Positions 9,693 through 20,249 of a stretch of 64,000 nt of DNA are shown here, piece after piece. Source of the stretch: Limnephilus marmoratus. Taxonomy: Eukaryota > Arthropoda > Insecta > Trichoptera > Limnephilidae. Location: assembly GCA_917880885.1 (NCBI GenBank), contig OU862913.1, positions 7,998,001 to 8,062,000 of the forward strand. Direction: 5' to 3'. The number at the start of each line of letters is the position of its first letter. Positions within the stretch are counted from its first letter, which is position 1. The position numbers and the translations under genes are program-made. The notes under the pieces were generated by a model. The model saw only the letters and a program-made list of their open reading frames with translations, made no database searches and had not been told where the DNA came from.

Positions 9693-11522
9693 TTATTCAA
9701 CGTCATATTGCCAGGGAACAGCTCCGGCATAGCTCATGAAGTAATTTCTGAAAAGATCCCGGAAGTGTGAAGCACTTGCTGGAGGTCTGTTTCCTGCCTG
9801 GCGTTCAACAATTGATACTAAGGTTGGTGCTCTCGCTCTGTCCATTTCCACGCATTCTGCTATTTTCTCCTCAAGTAGAAAATTGTGAAGCGCACACAAC
9901 GTCAATGTAATGCATTCAACTTTATCCACGTCGAGATTGATTGGAGCTAGAAGAATTCTAAATCTGCTAGCCAAAATCCCAAAGGCATTTTCAACCACGC
10001 GTCTTGCCCTGCTTAGACGGTAATTGAAAATACGTTTTTCAGGTGTCAAACCCCTCTGCGCGTATGGTTTCATAATATTATCAGATAAGGGAAATGCATC
10101 ATCTGCAACTATTACAAAAGGCACAGGGCAAGATTCACTTCCAGGTAAACACCTGTCATGAGGAATATTCAATGTGCCATTTGTTATAGCACGATTCAGT
10201 GAGCATTGACGGTATACCCCTCCATCGCTATTGCGACCATTGGCGCCAACATCTACATATAAAAATTTGTAATTAGCATCTACTAATGCCATTAAAACAA
10301 TGCTGTGTTGGCCTTTATAATTGAAATAATAAGAACCATCGCATCTTTTGGCCCTGAAGACAATATGCTTACCATCTAGAGCCCCCAGACAATTTGGGAA
10401 ATTCCACTTTTTTTTAAATTGTTCTGCAATTTCCAACCATTCCTCCTCAGTCGAAGGTATCTGAAATGTTAAATAATATTCACAACATTAATTTTACACA
10501 TATTATTTTAGAATTAATGGTAAATATTCGGAACAAACGTAACGGTTATGTAACGGGATTGTGTATGTTATCTTTACTTTAAAAAACAGCCTACGTTTTT
10601 GAATGGTTTGTCTGGCAGTCTGGCAAAGCAGGGTTTGTGTAGCGGGCTTGTGTATATTATCTTAATTTTAAAAGTTTTATCAAAAAAGTGCGTTGACGTT
10701 TGTTCTGAACTGCAAACAGAGTGATTTGACAGTGTGAAAGCAAATTTTCAATTTACGTAAATAAAATTAAAAATGTAACATTTTCAACCTCCCCCAATGC
10801 AAATAGTTGTCTTTTATGGTAATTAAGAAGAATCTAAAAGTTTTATCAAAAAAAAGTGCGTATTAACCGTTGACGTTTGTTCCGAACAATTACCGAATTA
10901 ATATTAGCTATAATAATGACATATTTTACCTTTAAGTAGTCTTCCTTCAAAACAGCGTATAACGCAGAACACACTTCCGGAACAATTCTACCTATGGTAG
11001 ATTCATGCACCCTGGTGGCGTACATTAGGCTTCTATACGTTTCTCCTGTTGCCAAATACCGTAATGTTACAGCTAATCTGAAAATAATAAGAATGGTTAG
11101 GTACCTCTCATAAATGGGCCAAGGAAATATATATATACTTTTCAAGCGATAGATGCTTCTCTAGTTTTGAGAGACTTATGACAATATATAATATACAGAT
11201 TTTATAGATACCTGTGCCTTGGCGAAATTGCTTGTCTCATCACAGTATCTTCACGATTTATCAGAGGAGAAACCATCGCTAATAGTTTTTGGAATTGCGC
11301 CTCTGGCATTCTCAAATAATTTTTGAAAGACACCGGATCTTCATTGCGAAGTTCATCGTCCAACATGGCCAGTGCGCCGTGCTTCTCATGACGCCGGAGA
11401 AGCCACGGCTTTGTCCACCATCTCCGATCTTCTCTGCGACTCACTCGCCTTTTCAAGATAACGGCAGTGCAAACCGCCGCGGAAGCTACAGCAACAGCTT
11501 TTAAAATACCGTTTCTATCCAT
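9693..11522 (-). CDS. PIF/Harbinger DDE transposase, three exons
   Basis: Exons 11522-11212, 11077-10930 and 10460-9693 are joined by introns with GT-AG ends, and reading phase is kept at both junctions, giving 408 residues without a stop. Exon 1 starts MDRNG and ends SPRHR; exon 2 reads LAVTLRYLATGETYRSLMYA; exon 3 begins IPSTEEEWL. The nuclease core shows CLGALDGKH (Asp182), FVIVADDAF (Asp273 or Asp274) and RRVVENAFGIL (Glu310), the expected DDE order for the DDE_Tnp_4/HARBI1 family. The initiator ATG is at 11522. The enzyme would excise and insert its element by cutting DNA in the nucleus. A MADF gene lies divergently 480 bp away and is probably the accessory DNA-binding partner. Intactness suggests recent activity. 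Confidence 0.9.
10461..10929 (-). other. Intron 2 of transposase with duplicated segment
   Basis: Bounded by GT-AG. It contains two copies of TAAAAGTTTTATCAAAAAAG followed by GTGCG (about 10668 and 10838). The segment 10580-10650 is similar in reverse complement to 44630-44700 (shared GAATGGTTTGT and CAAAGCAGGGTTTGT), so it includes a dispersed repeat. Confidence 0.55.
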
Positions 11523-12003
11523 AACTTTTAAAAGAGTTCATGTTACAAACAGTAGACGTCAAATATCAAAACACCGCCTGCCGCCAAAATTATTAAACTC
11601 ATAAACTGTACGAAAAACGGCATTACCAACCGTGGTGGTTGAGATAAAAAAAAAGACGTACCAACCACCACATTGGTGGTTGGTAGTTGGTAGTCCTGGA
11701 TTATCGTCTATTTTTTCATCGTTTATTTGGACCATAGATTATATATATCTATGATTTGGAGGTCCGAAACCGTCAAAAAATGGCAACACCTTTTAAATAG
11801 CAACACCCAGCATCCACAGACACGTGGGTGGTTTGTATATTTATGACAGACACTTTTTACAAATGGCGACCAATCTCTGACACACTTACCGGTGACTGAG
11901 ATCAAAACATTGTGATAGCAAAAACAACATCATCTTTCGCAGTTTTCGTGCGCAGTTTGACTTGCCTTTATATCGTGAGTCGTTTTTTTGGACCGTCTTC
12001 ATA
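11523..12003. promoter_or_regulatory. Divergent intergenic region between transposase and MADF
   Basis: This 481-bp gap separates two head-to-head start codons and must hold any promoters for both genes. It contains a hairpin at 11659-11685 (arms TACCAACCACCA and TGGTGGTTGGTA, loop CAT) and a nearby extra GGTTGGTAGTTGGTAG. The segment CTGTACGAAAA..CATTACCAACCG is shared with the flank of the decayed transposase at 19263-19300, so it belongs to the element. No clear TATA box was identified. Confidence 0.5.
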
Positions 12004-15000
12004 ATGTCTTGGTCAAACGAGGCAATTGAGCTTTTAATAACCGAATATGAGACGCGACAGTTCATGTACGACGTGAAAAATCCGCTGTATCATAACCGCA
12101 ATGTTCGAGCAGCCGCTGAATCGAACGTAGCCCGGCTCATTTCGAATATTCGACCTAACACCACTTCAGCTGACGTAAAGAAAAAAATTCAGTATTTGCG
12201 GGCTGTTTATACAACAGAAAACGCAAAGAGAATCTTAAGGAGCGGGATGTCCGCGTCAGAGGTAAGTGAAAATATTCAGCGTTTTTTTAGAGTAATCATG
12301 TAACGATTATTTTTGTAAGATGAAATACAATGCCATCAAACATGATAGGAATTTAAGAGAGTATGCAGCTTGTTTTTTTTTGTAAGTCCCCTCTAAAAAG
12401 CGGCCATCTGTGTCATATATTCTCCTTATATTCCTTTCTTTATTCACTACATGCCCAAACCATCCGAGCGTTCCTTTCTTAATCTTACTCATACATCAGC
12501 CTTGTATTCTTTGCGGATCTCCACATTTCTCACATAATCATACATGGTTTTACCACACGTAGGTATGTCAGGGATTTCTACAGCATTTAGTAAACTTTCA
12601 TCCTTCCTCTTGCCAGTTTCATACTCCACACCTCACTGCCATACAACAGCACCAGCATATGGTACGGGTAGGTACCAGCATTTTTGGATACAAAATTATG
12701 ATATTCATGGGTAAAGTTTAAAATTTTGAACAACAGCACTGTTCAGGTATTGTGTAATACTTAGTTATTTTATGCACGATCAACATAATATATATTTTGT
12801 AAAATATAAAAAGACCTAATACTGTTTCAATGATTTCTTTGGAATCAGTTCCCTTTATGTAATGGCTTTATCAATGTATGTTTTCTAATATCCATAGAAA
12901 GTCTTCCTGGACAATCTGATTTTGATTTTTTTTTTTACGGATACCTGATAATGATGGTATTCGGTTTATCATGAAAACAATATATATATATATATATATT
13001 TTTAACTATATTTTATTCAGCTTTAAATTTTTTACATCTTATTTGTAGTATATATATCTATTCTCACACTATTATTCCACCTACGTACTAAAATTTGGAG
13101 TTGCAACATTTGTACATAACCCACACCAAACTGCTAGACTTTTAGCTTCCTTAACATTTACAGGGAGTTCATTGAATACTGTAAAACCTTTATAATAAAA
13201 ATATATTGTTTGTGTTCCCGCTAAATTTGTTTTAGGAAGCCTAAAATCGTTGCAGTTTCTCGTAAGATTACGATGAACCGTACTATAAATATTTTTAAAC
13301 ATATTAATCTGGTAATATTTTATTTTTTAACTTGCAAATAAATACTAGAGTATTGTAGACTAACCATTGCCACACACTTAAGACATTAAGTTGGTGTTGC
13401 ATGGTTTTAATCCTTTTTAGATAGTTGCATGGTTTATAATTTTTTGCATTTATTATTTTGGGCACTGGTGTTAATACAGTAGATCTCCACGGTTGTGGAA
13501 AATTCCCTCAGAGATTAATTTATTAGTGCAGCTAATCTGTCTCCTGTAGCTGTTAGTGCATCTTTGATTACACCTATAGTAATTCCATCCATCGATGATT
13601 TTGGTTTCACTGCGTTAAAAATTTTCATTAAATATTCACTGTTAATTTTATTAAACCTAAAAATATTATTATTTTCTCTTCTTTCTGATAGTTGAGAAGA
13701 GGCATCTGTGAGTAATGGAGTACTCTTATTTATGTGTTCGCCACTACATACAAAATTTGTGTTAAATTTTTGGTCTACCTAGCAATAATTCTGCCAATAT
13801 CTTTTTAAAATCAATATAATATGAAAAGATGTTTTATGCTAGTAAGCACACCAACTAACGCACGGTGCACCATGGTGCCTCGGATCACTGCTGTAGATAT
13901 CCTAGTATTCAGTCATAATATTTTAAGAGCACCTACCCTCAACTATATGTTTTCTAGAAATTAAAAGTAATCGCTTTATGTTGCAGGTATATGTACCATC
14001 CATTTGGTACTTCGAAAAATTGACATTTTTGAAGGATCATGTCAAAATTAGGACGACAACGTCTAATATAATGGAAAATTCACAGAGCCAGATTTTCCCG
14101 GAAAGTACGCAGGATAGTGAAAACAGCGATATTCTGGTAATTTAAATTATTATCTTTTTAATGAAATTAATTACAAGCATTGAAACAGTATTATCACCAT
14201 CCACTCAAGTATGCTTTGATGCAATGCTCGAAGACGATAGTAATAATTTTTAATATTTTTTTCAGGATTCGGTCGAACTTAGACCTTCAGTGGAGCTTGA
14301 TCCAAGACAAGTTACAGCCAATTGCGGCAGTTTACATATTCAGGTAATTTAAATTGAATTCTTATTATGCGTATAAACAGCATTAGCCTAATCTAGGGTA
14401 CATTTGATACAACGCTCGTAGGTGATAGTGACAATTTTTAATATTTTTTCAGGATTCGGTTGAACGTAGACCGTTGCAATCGCTGGACAATAATTCCAGA
14501 CCAGTTGTGGCCAACGGCGGCTCACATATTCGGGTAATTTAAATTGAATTCTTATTATGAGTATAAACAGCATTATCCTAATCTAGGGTACATTTGATAC
14601 AACACTCGTAGGTGATAGTAACAATTTTTAATTTTTTTTCAGGATTCGGTTGAACGTAGATCGTTGCAATCGCTGGACAATAATTCCAGACCAGTTGTGG
14701 CCAACGGCGGCTCACATATTCGGGTAATTTAAATTGAATTCTTATTATGCGTATAAACAGCATTATCCTAATCTTGGGTACATTTGATACAACACTCGTA
14801 GGTGATAGTAACAATTTTTAATATTTTTTCAGGATTCGGTTGAACGTAGATCGTTGCAATCGTTGGACAATAATTCCAGACCAGTTGTGGCCAACGGCGG
14901 CTCACATATTCGGGTAATTTAAATTAAATCCTTATTATGCATTAAACAGTATTATCACAATCTGGCTGTGGCATGCTTGATGCAACGCTTGTAGGCGATA

Positions 15001-15358
15001 ATAACAATTTTTAATCTAGGTTTCTCAATTTTTTTTCTAGGGTTCGGCGGGAACTAGATGCTCGGATGGAGTAGTCCAGTATAATCCATCCACAGCTGAT
15101 CGCATGCTGAGCACCCCATCTAGGAAAAGGAAGCAGTCAGAAGACCAATATGACTTATTGGAAACAATTTCCACGTCAATTGGCTCCATCGCTGCAGGAT
15201 GCAATTCGGCTGTATCACCGAATTTAAATTTTGCCAAACACGTTGAGGACACTCTAAACAAAATTGATGCAAAAGATGGACGCTTGGCGAACGCAACAAG
15301 AATCAAAGTGTTCCAAGTCATTGCAGAGGCGGAAGCCAAATTTTTAGAGAACCAATAA
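12004..15358 (+). CDS. MADF-domain Harbinger accessory protein, seven exons
   Basis: Exons 12004-12261, 13987-14136, 14266-14343, 14453-14533, 14643-14723, 14833-14913 and 15041-15358 all have GT-AG junctions in phase 0, giving 348 residues. Exon 1 (MSWSNEAIELLITEYETRQF, then NPLYHNRNVRAAAE and SADVKKKIQYLR) and exon 2 (VYVPSIWYFEKLTFLKDH) form a MADF DNA-binding domain. Exons 3-6 are repeats of one 26-27-residue unit starting DSVE-RR. Exon 7 carries basic RKRKQSEDQY and a helical C-terminus like those used for protein contacts. Harbinger elements commonly pair a DDE transposase with a Myb/MADF-like protein that binds ends and aids import. Intron 1 (1.7 kb) contains RTE and LINE debris. Confidence 0.85.
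12395..12680 (-). mobile_element. RTE-like fragment in MADF intron 1
   Basis: On the minus strand the peptide MSKIKKGTLGWFGHV and the preceding ECKADV-like region match the other RTE-like copies. Both ends are truncated. Insertion within an intron leaves the MADF frame untouched. Confidence 0.75.
12982..12999. repeat. AT dinucleotide microsatellite
   Basis: About nine TA repeats within MADF intron 1. Confidence 0.8.
13081..13720 (-). pseudogene. LINE reverse transcriptase fragments
   Basis: The frame ending at 13081 contains HRNLTRNCNDFRLP, then FYYKGFTVFNELPVNVKEAK, the C-terminal signature of many CR1/Jockey-like LINE polyproteins (FYYRG-x-x-x-(W/F)N-x-LP). The stretch 13530-13720 on the same strand reads KIFNAVKPKSSMDGIT, similar to the N-terminal RT motif around SSGxDGI. 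The two pieces are broken by stops and a deletion. Located inside MADF intron 1. Confidence 0.6.
14137..15040 (+). repeat. Tandem exon-intron amplification, ~190-bp unit
   Basis: Four units start at 14266, 14453, 14643 and 14833 (spacings 187, 190, 190). Each has an acceptor TTTTTTCAG, an exon opening GATTCGGT, an exon end CACATATT(C/T) and a donor GGTAATTTAAATT. Exons 4-6 are nearly identical 81-mers; exon 3 is an older 78-bp version. Introns are also conserved (for example CAGCATTATCCTAATC). Confidence 0.9.
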
Positions 15359-15548
15359 TTTTTAATATTTTTTATTTTAGATTTATGATAATTATTTAGT
15401 CTGGGCATTATCAACTTATTCTTATTATACATTTAAACAGTATTACTTACTGCTATCTTGGGTATGTTTGATGCAACATTTTAATATTTTTTCAGGATTT
15501 GGCAGAATGTAGACCATCGATTCACTGGACCATCACATTCCACAATAC

Positions 15549-15745
15549 TCTTTCCCCCTACGAAGCACCGTTCTTGAGTTATCGCGATTTCGATCGACTC
15601 AATATATATCGTGGAATATTCCTAATGGGGAAACCACGTTAAAAAAAAAGCGCCGAGTACACTACCTCAGAGGTGGTGTGGAAATGTGTGCATACCTACC
15701 GTCTGAAATCGCGATAAGTCGAGAACAGTGCTTCATAGGGAAAAA
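15549..15745. mobile_element. Short inverted-repeat insertion
   Basis: GAAGCACCGTTCTTGAGTTA near 15558 and its counterpart GAAGCACTGTTCTCGACTTA (read on the minus strand from about 15734) form inverted arms of roughly 30-40 bp. The span is about 200 bp with no coding capacity. Possibly a MITE; the family is unknown. Confidence 0.5.
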
Positions 15746-16316
15746 AATATTGATATCTTTTTTGTAGAGAATTTTACGATCTATAAACTTTCCCTCTTCT
15801 ATTTTTTCGGTTGTTCTTACCATTTCAGAGATATATGCAAAATACGAAAATTTGTGTCCTTTGACCTTCGAAAAAAAATAATGCACAAGTGGGATCGATG
15901 TGGACTTTTGACATTGCATTTGTAATGACGTATTTAAAACCTATACAAAACTCCAGCTTGTTGGGAATTAATGCAAACTGGAATGTCTATTTTGTCTCGA
16001 CTACTAGAAGAATCGTAATCCATCTGCGGCCAAAAACTACAACTGCGTAAAGATTTTGGTAATTTTAATTGAATTCTCATTACGCGTTTACAGTATTACC
16101 ACACATACCCTTGATGCAACGCTATTCGGAAGTAATAATTTTTAATCTATTTTAGGATTTGCTGGAACATATATTATCAGATGGCATACTAATCCTAATA
16201 ATAGAAGAATCCTAGACCAGCTGCGGCCAAACACAATAATGTAAAATTGAATTCTTATAATAATAATAACATTTGGATAACTTGTGTAGCGCCATTTTTG
16301 TGAAAAATCACCTCGA

Positions 16317-16576
16317 GGGGCCATCCACAAATTACGTCACACCTTAAGTGGGGGGGGAGTGGAGTAGAGAAGTGTGTCATGGGGTATGGGGGGGTCATCA
16401 GCTCTGTAATATCACATTTAAAAATCTAAATTATAAAAACACAAAACTTTTTTAGATATAAAATTGCAAAATATGTGATGTCACACTAGGGAGGAGGGGG
16501 TCTCACAAGTGTGACAGGGACCGGGGGGGGGGTCAAAAAATCGTGAAATTCGTGTGACGTAATTTATGGATGGCCC
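16317..16576. mobile_element. MITE with GGCCATCCACAAATTACGTC ends
   Basis: The left end GGGGCCATCCACAAATTACG and the right end CGTAATTTATGGATGGCCCC are terminal inverted repeats. G-rich internal blocks (runs of 7-10 G) lie between them. The flanking sequence GTGAAAAATCACCTC then GGGCGCTGTA resembles the uninterrupted GTGAAAAATCACCTCAAGGG at 39764-39783, which marks the insertion. About 260 bp, noncoding. Confidence 0.8.
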
Positions 16577-16906
16577 CTTAGGGCGCTGTACACTTTTATA
16601 ATACATTTCTACAATCTTACTTCTAACTACAACAAACCATTATAACAATTTATAGTTAAAAATTGCATCCACCGGTTCATCGATCACTGATATGAAACTA
16701 TATGTACCTACAATGATTTAACCAATGAATGCGATGCTGCATAAAAATGTAGGTACTGTAAAATTCTAAGATGGGCGGTACAATAGTACAAGGATTTTAT
16801 CAGAATATTAATCTTCTTATGTGATTTGCATTGTTACGCATTTAAACAGTATTACCACAACCTACGTTAGGTATGCTTGATGCAACGCTAATTGGAAATA
16901 GTAAGG

Positions 16907-17170
16907 GGTCGTCCATTAATCACGTGAGGCTTGAAAGGGAGGGGGGGGGGTTCGGAAAAAATCACGAAATATCACCAGGGGGGGGGGTATAATGAGATAT
17001 CACGTGTATTTATTTTTCGTGATAATATTCTGAAATTTTCAAAATACGTCGTACTAAAAAAATACACGTGATTTTGGGGGGGGGTAGTCAAAAACCTCAT
17101 CACATATCACCACGGGAGGGGGGGGGGGGGGGGGGGTGAAAAAGTGGCCAAAAAACGACGATCCCTAACG
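16907..17170. mobile_element. Second G-rich MITE
   Basis: Left end GGGGTCGTCCATTAATCACG; right end region AACGACGATCCCTAACG. Internal inverted motifs ATCACGTGTATTTATTTTTC and AATACACGTGATTTTGG plus poly-G tracts (up to about 20) resemble the neighbouring MITE in layout but not in exact ends. About 260 bp, noncoding. Confidence 0.6.
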
Positions 17171-17721
17171 ACTTTTATTCTGTTTTTAGGATTCGGTGGA
17201 ACGTAGATTATCAGATGGCTTATAACAACTCCTTGACCGTCTGCAGCCAAGAGTACGCTAAGCATTCCATAATTTCCACATCAATAGGTTCTGCAGAATG
17301 TAATTCGGCAGCATCAACAAACTCAAGTTTGCCGACAGTATCAGATATATACAGTATACTTTGCAAGATTTGTTGAGAGTATCTTGAAATTCATGAAGAC
17401 ATTGACACTTGGCGATCGAAACAAGGAGCAAAGTGTCTTAAGTCATCGCAGAGGCGCAAGCCAAATTAAAAAAAATATATATGTATGTTTTATTATTTTT
17501 GTCCATTTATGTATCTTTACAAATTGCTAATTATTATACTCTGTCATTATCAACACGTTTTTTTTATTTTTTTATAATACAAATAACACCTGCAATTCCT
17601 GACGATATCCCTACATCAACATTGTAACTTTACTCAAGGACGCTGTCTAAGAATTTGTTTTTTGGATTAATGGGGCAAACGAGCTTTACAACTTATTTTT
17701 ATCTAACCCAAATCTTTATAC

Positions 17722-18150
17722 TTTTTTTTACATTAGCTCCACACAGGAGGAGGCCCTGAGGAAAATAATTTCCCCCAGGGCCCATGTCATCTTTGGGGAT
17801 GCTATGTGGAGGGTCTTTTTAGGAGAGGAAGTTCTGGGAAGGAAAAGTGTATTAGGGGTGGGTAGGAATCTGGGCGCAGTGTGTTCAGGAGTGACGTATG
17901 AATACATCCCTCCCACTGTGGTGCAAGGCGACATTCTGAGAGAGTACTGCTGGGAAAGTCAAAGGGACTTCCTCAACCATTCTCTCCTGATCTGCACTGC
18001 TAGGTGGGCAGATGCATTCATCGCCAAGACCCGGACAAACCTCACTCCATTAACCCGGGCACCCCTGCTAAGTCACCAAATGTAGATAACCACTTGGAGT
18101 GACCTATGCAGAGGTGTTGGTTATCTAATAAATGGTTCCCGGGGTGGCAG
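17722..18150 (-). mobile_element. SINE-like repeat (family B), copy 1
   Basis: Read on the minus strand the element ends in GTGTGGAGCTAATGTAAAA, an A-tail at 17722. Shared blocks with 20908-21408, 38427-38545 and 50985-51270 include GAGGAAGTCCCTTTGA, CTTGGCGATGAATGC, CCCGGGTTAATGG and CCCTGAGG. No coding potential and no tRNA head recognised; could be a SINE or the 3' part of a LINE. Confidence 0.65.
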
Positions 18151-18189
18151 TACCCATACCTGCCTCCTAAATTGATTACAACTAAGATA

Positions 18190-19205
18190 AGTAGCGACTT
18201 AACAGTGAGACTTATACATTATTCAACATCTGCCAGGGAACAGCTCCAGCTTATGAGTGGACTCATGAAGAAATCTATGAAAAGAATCCACAAGTGTGAA
18301 GCACTTGCTGGAGGTCTGTTTCCTGCCTGCTGCCTGGAGTTCAAATGCGCTTTCAGGGGTCAAACCCCACTGCGTGTATGGTTTCATAATATTATGAGAC
18401 ATTTGTTATAGCAAGATTCAGTGAGCATTGACGGTATACCCCACCATGCAACTATTGGTGCCAACATCTACCTAGTAAATTTATAATCTACTAACGCCAT
18501 TAAAACAATGCGGTGTTGACCTTTATTATTAAAATAGTAAGAGCTATCACATATTTTGGCCCTGAAGATAGTGCTTCCCGTCTAGAGCTTGAGAAATTCC
18601 ATTGAAATTGATTGGCAATCTCCAGCCTCTTCTGTTCAGTCGAAGATATCTAAAATGTTAAATAACATTTGCACATAATATTATAGAATGAATAATGCCA
18701 AATTTTACCTTTAAATAATTTCCTTTCAAAACAGTGAAACAGCACACAATTCTGGAACAACGTTGCTGATGATGGAATCATATATTCTAGTAGCATACAT
18801 CAGGCTTCTAAACGTGTCTCCTGTTGCTAAAAATCTATAATAACAAGGATGGGCCGAGGAAAATATGTACTTTCCAAGTCTCTGGTTTGGAAATGTTGGG
18901 AGAAAATATAGCAATAAGTAAATAATTTAGACATTTTTATAGGTTTGGACATCGCCAGTAGTTTCAGGAACACCGCGTCTGGCATTCTCAAATATTTTTT
19001 TAAAGAAACAGTACGATCTTTTAGACGAAGTTCATTGTTTCCAGGATATTTAGTGCGCCGTGTTCGTTATACCGGAGAAGCCACGGTTCTCTCCACAATT
19101 TCCAATCTATTCTGCGAGTCACTCGCCTTTATTATCGCTGCAGCGCAAACTGCCGCAAATGCCAAAGCGATAGCTTTCACAATCCCGTTTCTATCCGTCT
19201 TATAA
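18190..19205 (-). pseudogene. Decayed PIF/Harbinger transposase
   Basis: Exon 3 relic 18190-18680 shares GTGAAGCACTTGCTGG and TCAAACCCCACTGCG with the intact gene. Exon 2 relic 18710-18850 contains YRFLATGDTFRSLMYATR. Exon 1 relic 18945-19205 encodes MDRNGIVKAIALAFAAVCAA at its 5' end. Multiple stops and deletions. Its 5' flank leads directly to the right terminal repeat at 19404-19450. Confidence 0.8.
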
Positions 19206-19403
19206 AAACAATAAGTACAAATAGACAATGACAGGTGACAGCTGTCAATATCAAAAGTACCGCCACCAATCTGTACGAAAATCAGCATTACCAACCGAAA
19301 ATAGAGCACACCTCCTTTTTCAGCCCGAATCTACAAAAACGATGAAAAAAGATGTCGTGTATTATGCTCTTAAGCGGCTATCCATCGGCTATCTGCTACC
19401 TAT

Positions 19404-19450
19404 CTAGGCTCTAGGTGCTAAGCAAGCCGCCTGCCTATGCGGACGTAGCC
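19404..19450 (-). repeat. Right terminal inverted repeat of Harbinger territory
   Basis: The reverse complement of 3818-3864 with about five mismatches. It ends ..GCGGACGTAGCC and is followed by TTA (19451-19453). The upstream continuation GAGCATAATACACGACATC also matches 5726-5745. Confidence 0.8.
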
Positions 19451-19495
19451 TTAATTTTCTAAGTAGGTACTCAACTAACCTATAAACCTACTTTT

Positions 19496-19668
19496 CGTTA
19501 TTTGTTTTTGGGGTGTTATGCCGTGTTGCGCTACCTCCTTCTTTAGCCAACGTTTCGGACATCGTTGCAGTGTTCATCATCAGGGCAGATCCGGCAGATC
19601 CGGTGGATCTGCCTGATCTGGTCTGGTGAAAATGCTTTTGGCCGTGAAAATCTTAAAACTTATCCTAT
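19496..19668. mobile_element. Hairpin-type element, half copy
   Basis: Contains GTTTTTGGGGTGTTATGCCG, TAGCCAACGTTTCGGAC and a terminal TTTTGGCCGTGAAAATCTTA, shared with 32704-32926 and 44720-44896. Only one arm of the hairpin is kept; a CAGATCCGG duplication fills the middle. Probably a Penelope-like 3' derivative. Confidence 0.6.
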
Positions 19669-19867
19669 AAACCTACTTGTCATTATGCGGAATCGTAAGA
19701 AAATGGCCTCACAGCGAATGTGAAGAATTTGTCAAAAGTTATTGTAAATGCATTATTTTGTTTCCCCGTGGACAGAAATACGTATTCCTTATTGTAATAA
19801 TTAATCTGACAGAAATTTTGTTTTAATAAAAATTATCAACGTGTTTCAAAATAAATGGATAACTAAC

Positions 19868-20215
19868 TAGCTAACCATCACGCCGTTTCTCCGCAGGGGT
19901 AGGCAGAGAGGACGGACCGCCAAACAACTCGTTCTTGGCACACACTCTGTGCCACGCTCACATTCATACATCGTCTCATACATTCTCTTCTATTATTCTG
20001 ACATTTGACATGGCCCGACTCAAGTATCTGATTCACTTGATCGTGCCACGTCTTCCTCGGGCGTCCCCGACTTCTTCTACCATTCACATTCGCGTCGTAT
20101 ATTCTTATTACACTACTTTCTTCGTTCATTCGCTCTACATGCCCAAACCATCTGAGAGTCCCTTTCTTAATCTTACTCATTATGCTTACATCAGCTTGCC
20201 GACTGAACTTAGCAG
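19868..20215 (-). pseudogene. RTE-like retrotransposon 3' end
   Basis: The 100-residue frame reads MSKIKKGTLRWFGHVERMNE, then RRSRGRPRKTWHDQVNQILE and ends VVWRSVLSAYPCGETA. This is the C-terminal region of an RTE-like polyprotein. The 3' tail (19868-19880 on the plus strand) has CTAACTAGCTAACCATCACG, a short-repeat tail. 5'-truncated. Confidence 0.8.
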
Positions 20216-20249
20216 CCTAATAGCCCTATGATTCCCACATTCCATACGT

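Larger units (their letters stand above)
15480..17640 (+). pseudogene. Decayed MADF 3' half of another Harbinger copy
   Basis: Relic repeat exons after polypyrimidine-AG occur at about 15495 (GATTTGGCAGAATG), 16152 (GATTTGCTGGAACA) and 17189 (GATTCGGTGGAACG). The last exon relic (to about 17480) aligns to exon 7 of the intact gene through CCACATCAATAGG, GCAGAATGTAATTCGGC and CATCGCAGAGGC. The tail 17490-17640 matches 7720-7900. Three insertions interrupt it (15549-15745, 16317-16576 and 16907-17170). Nonfunctional. Confidence 0.7.
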
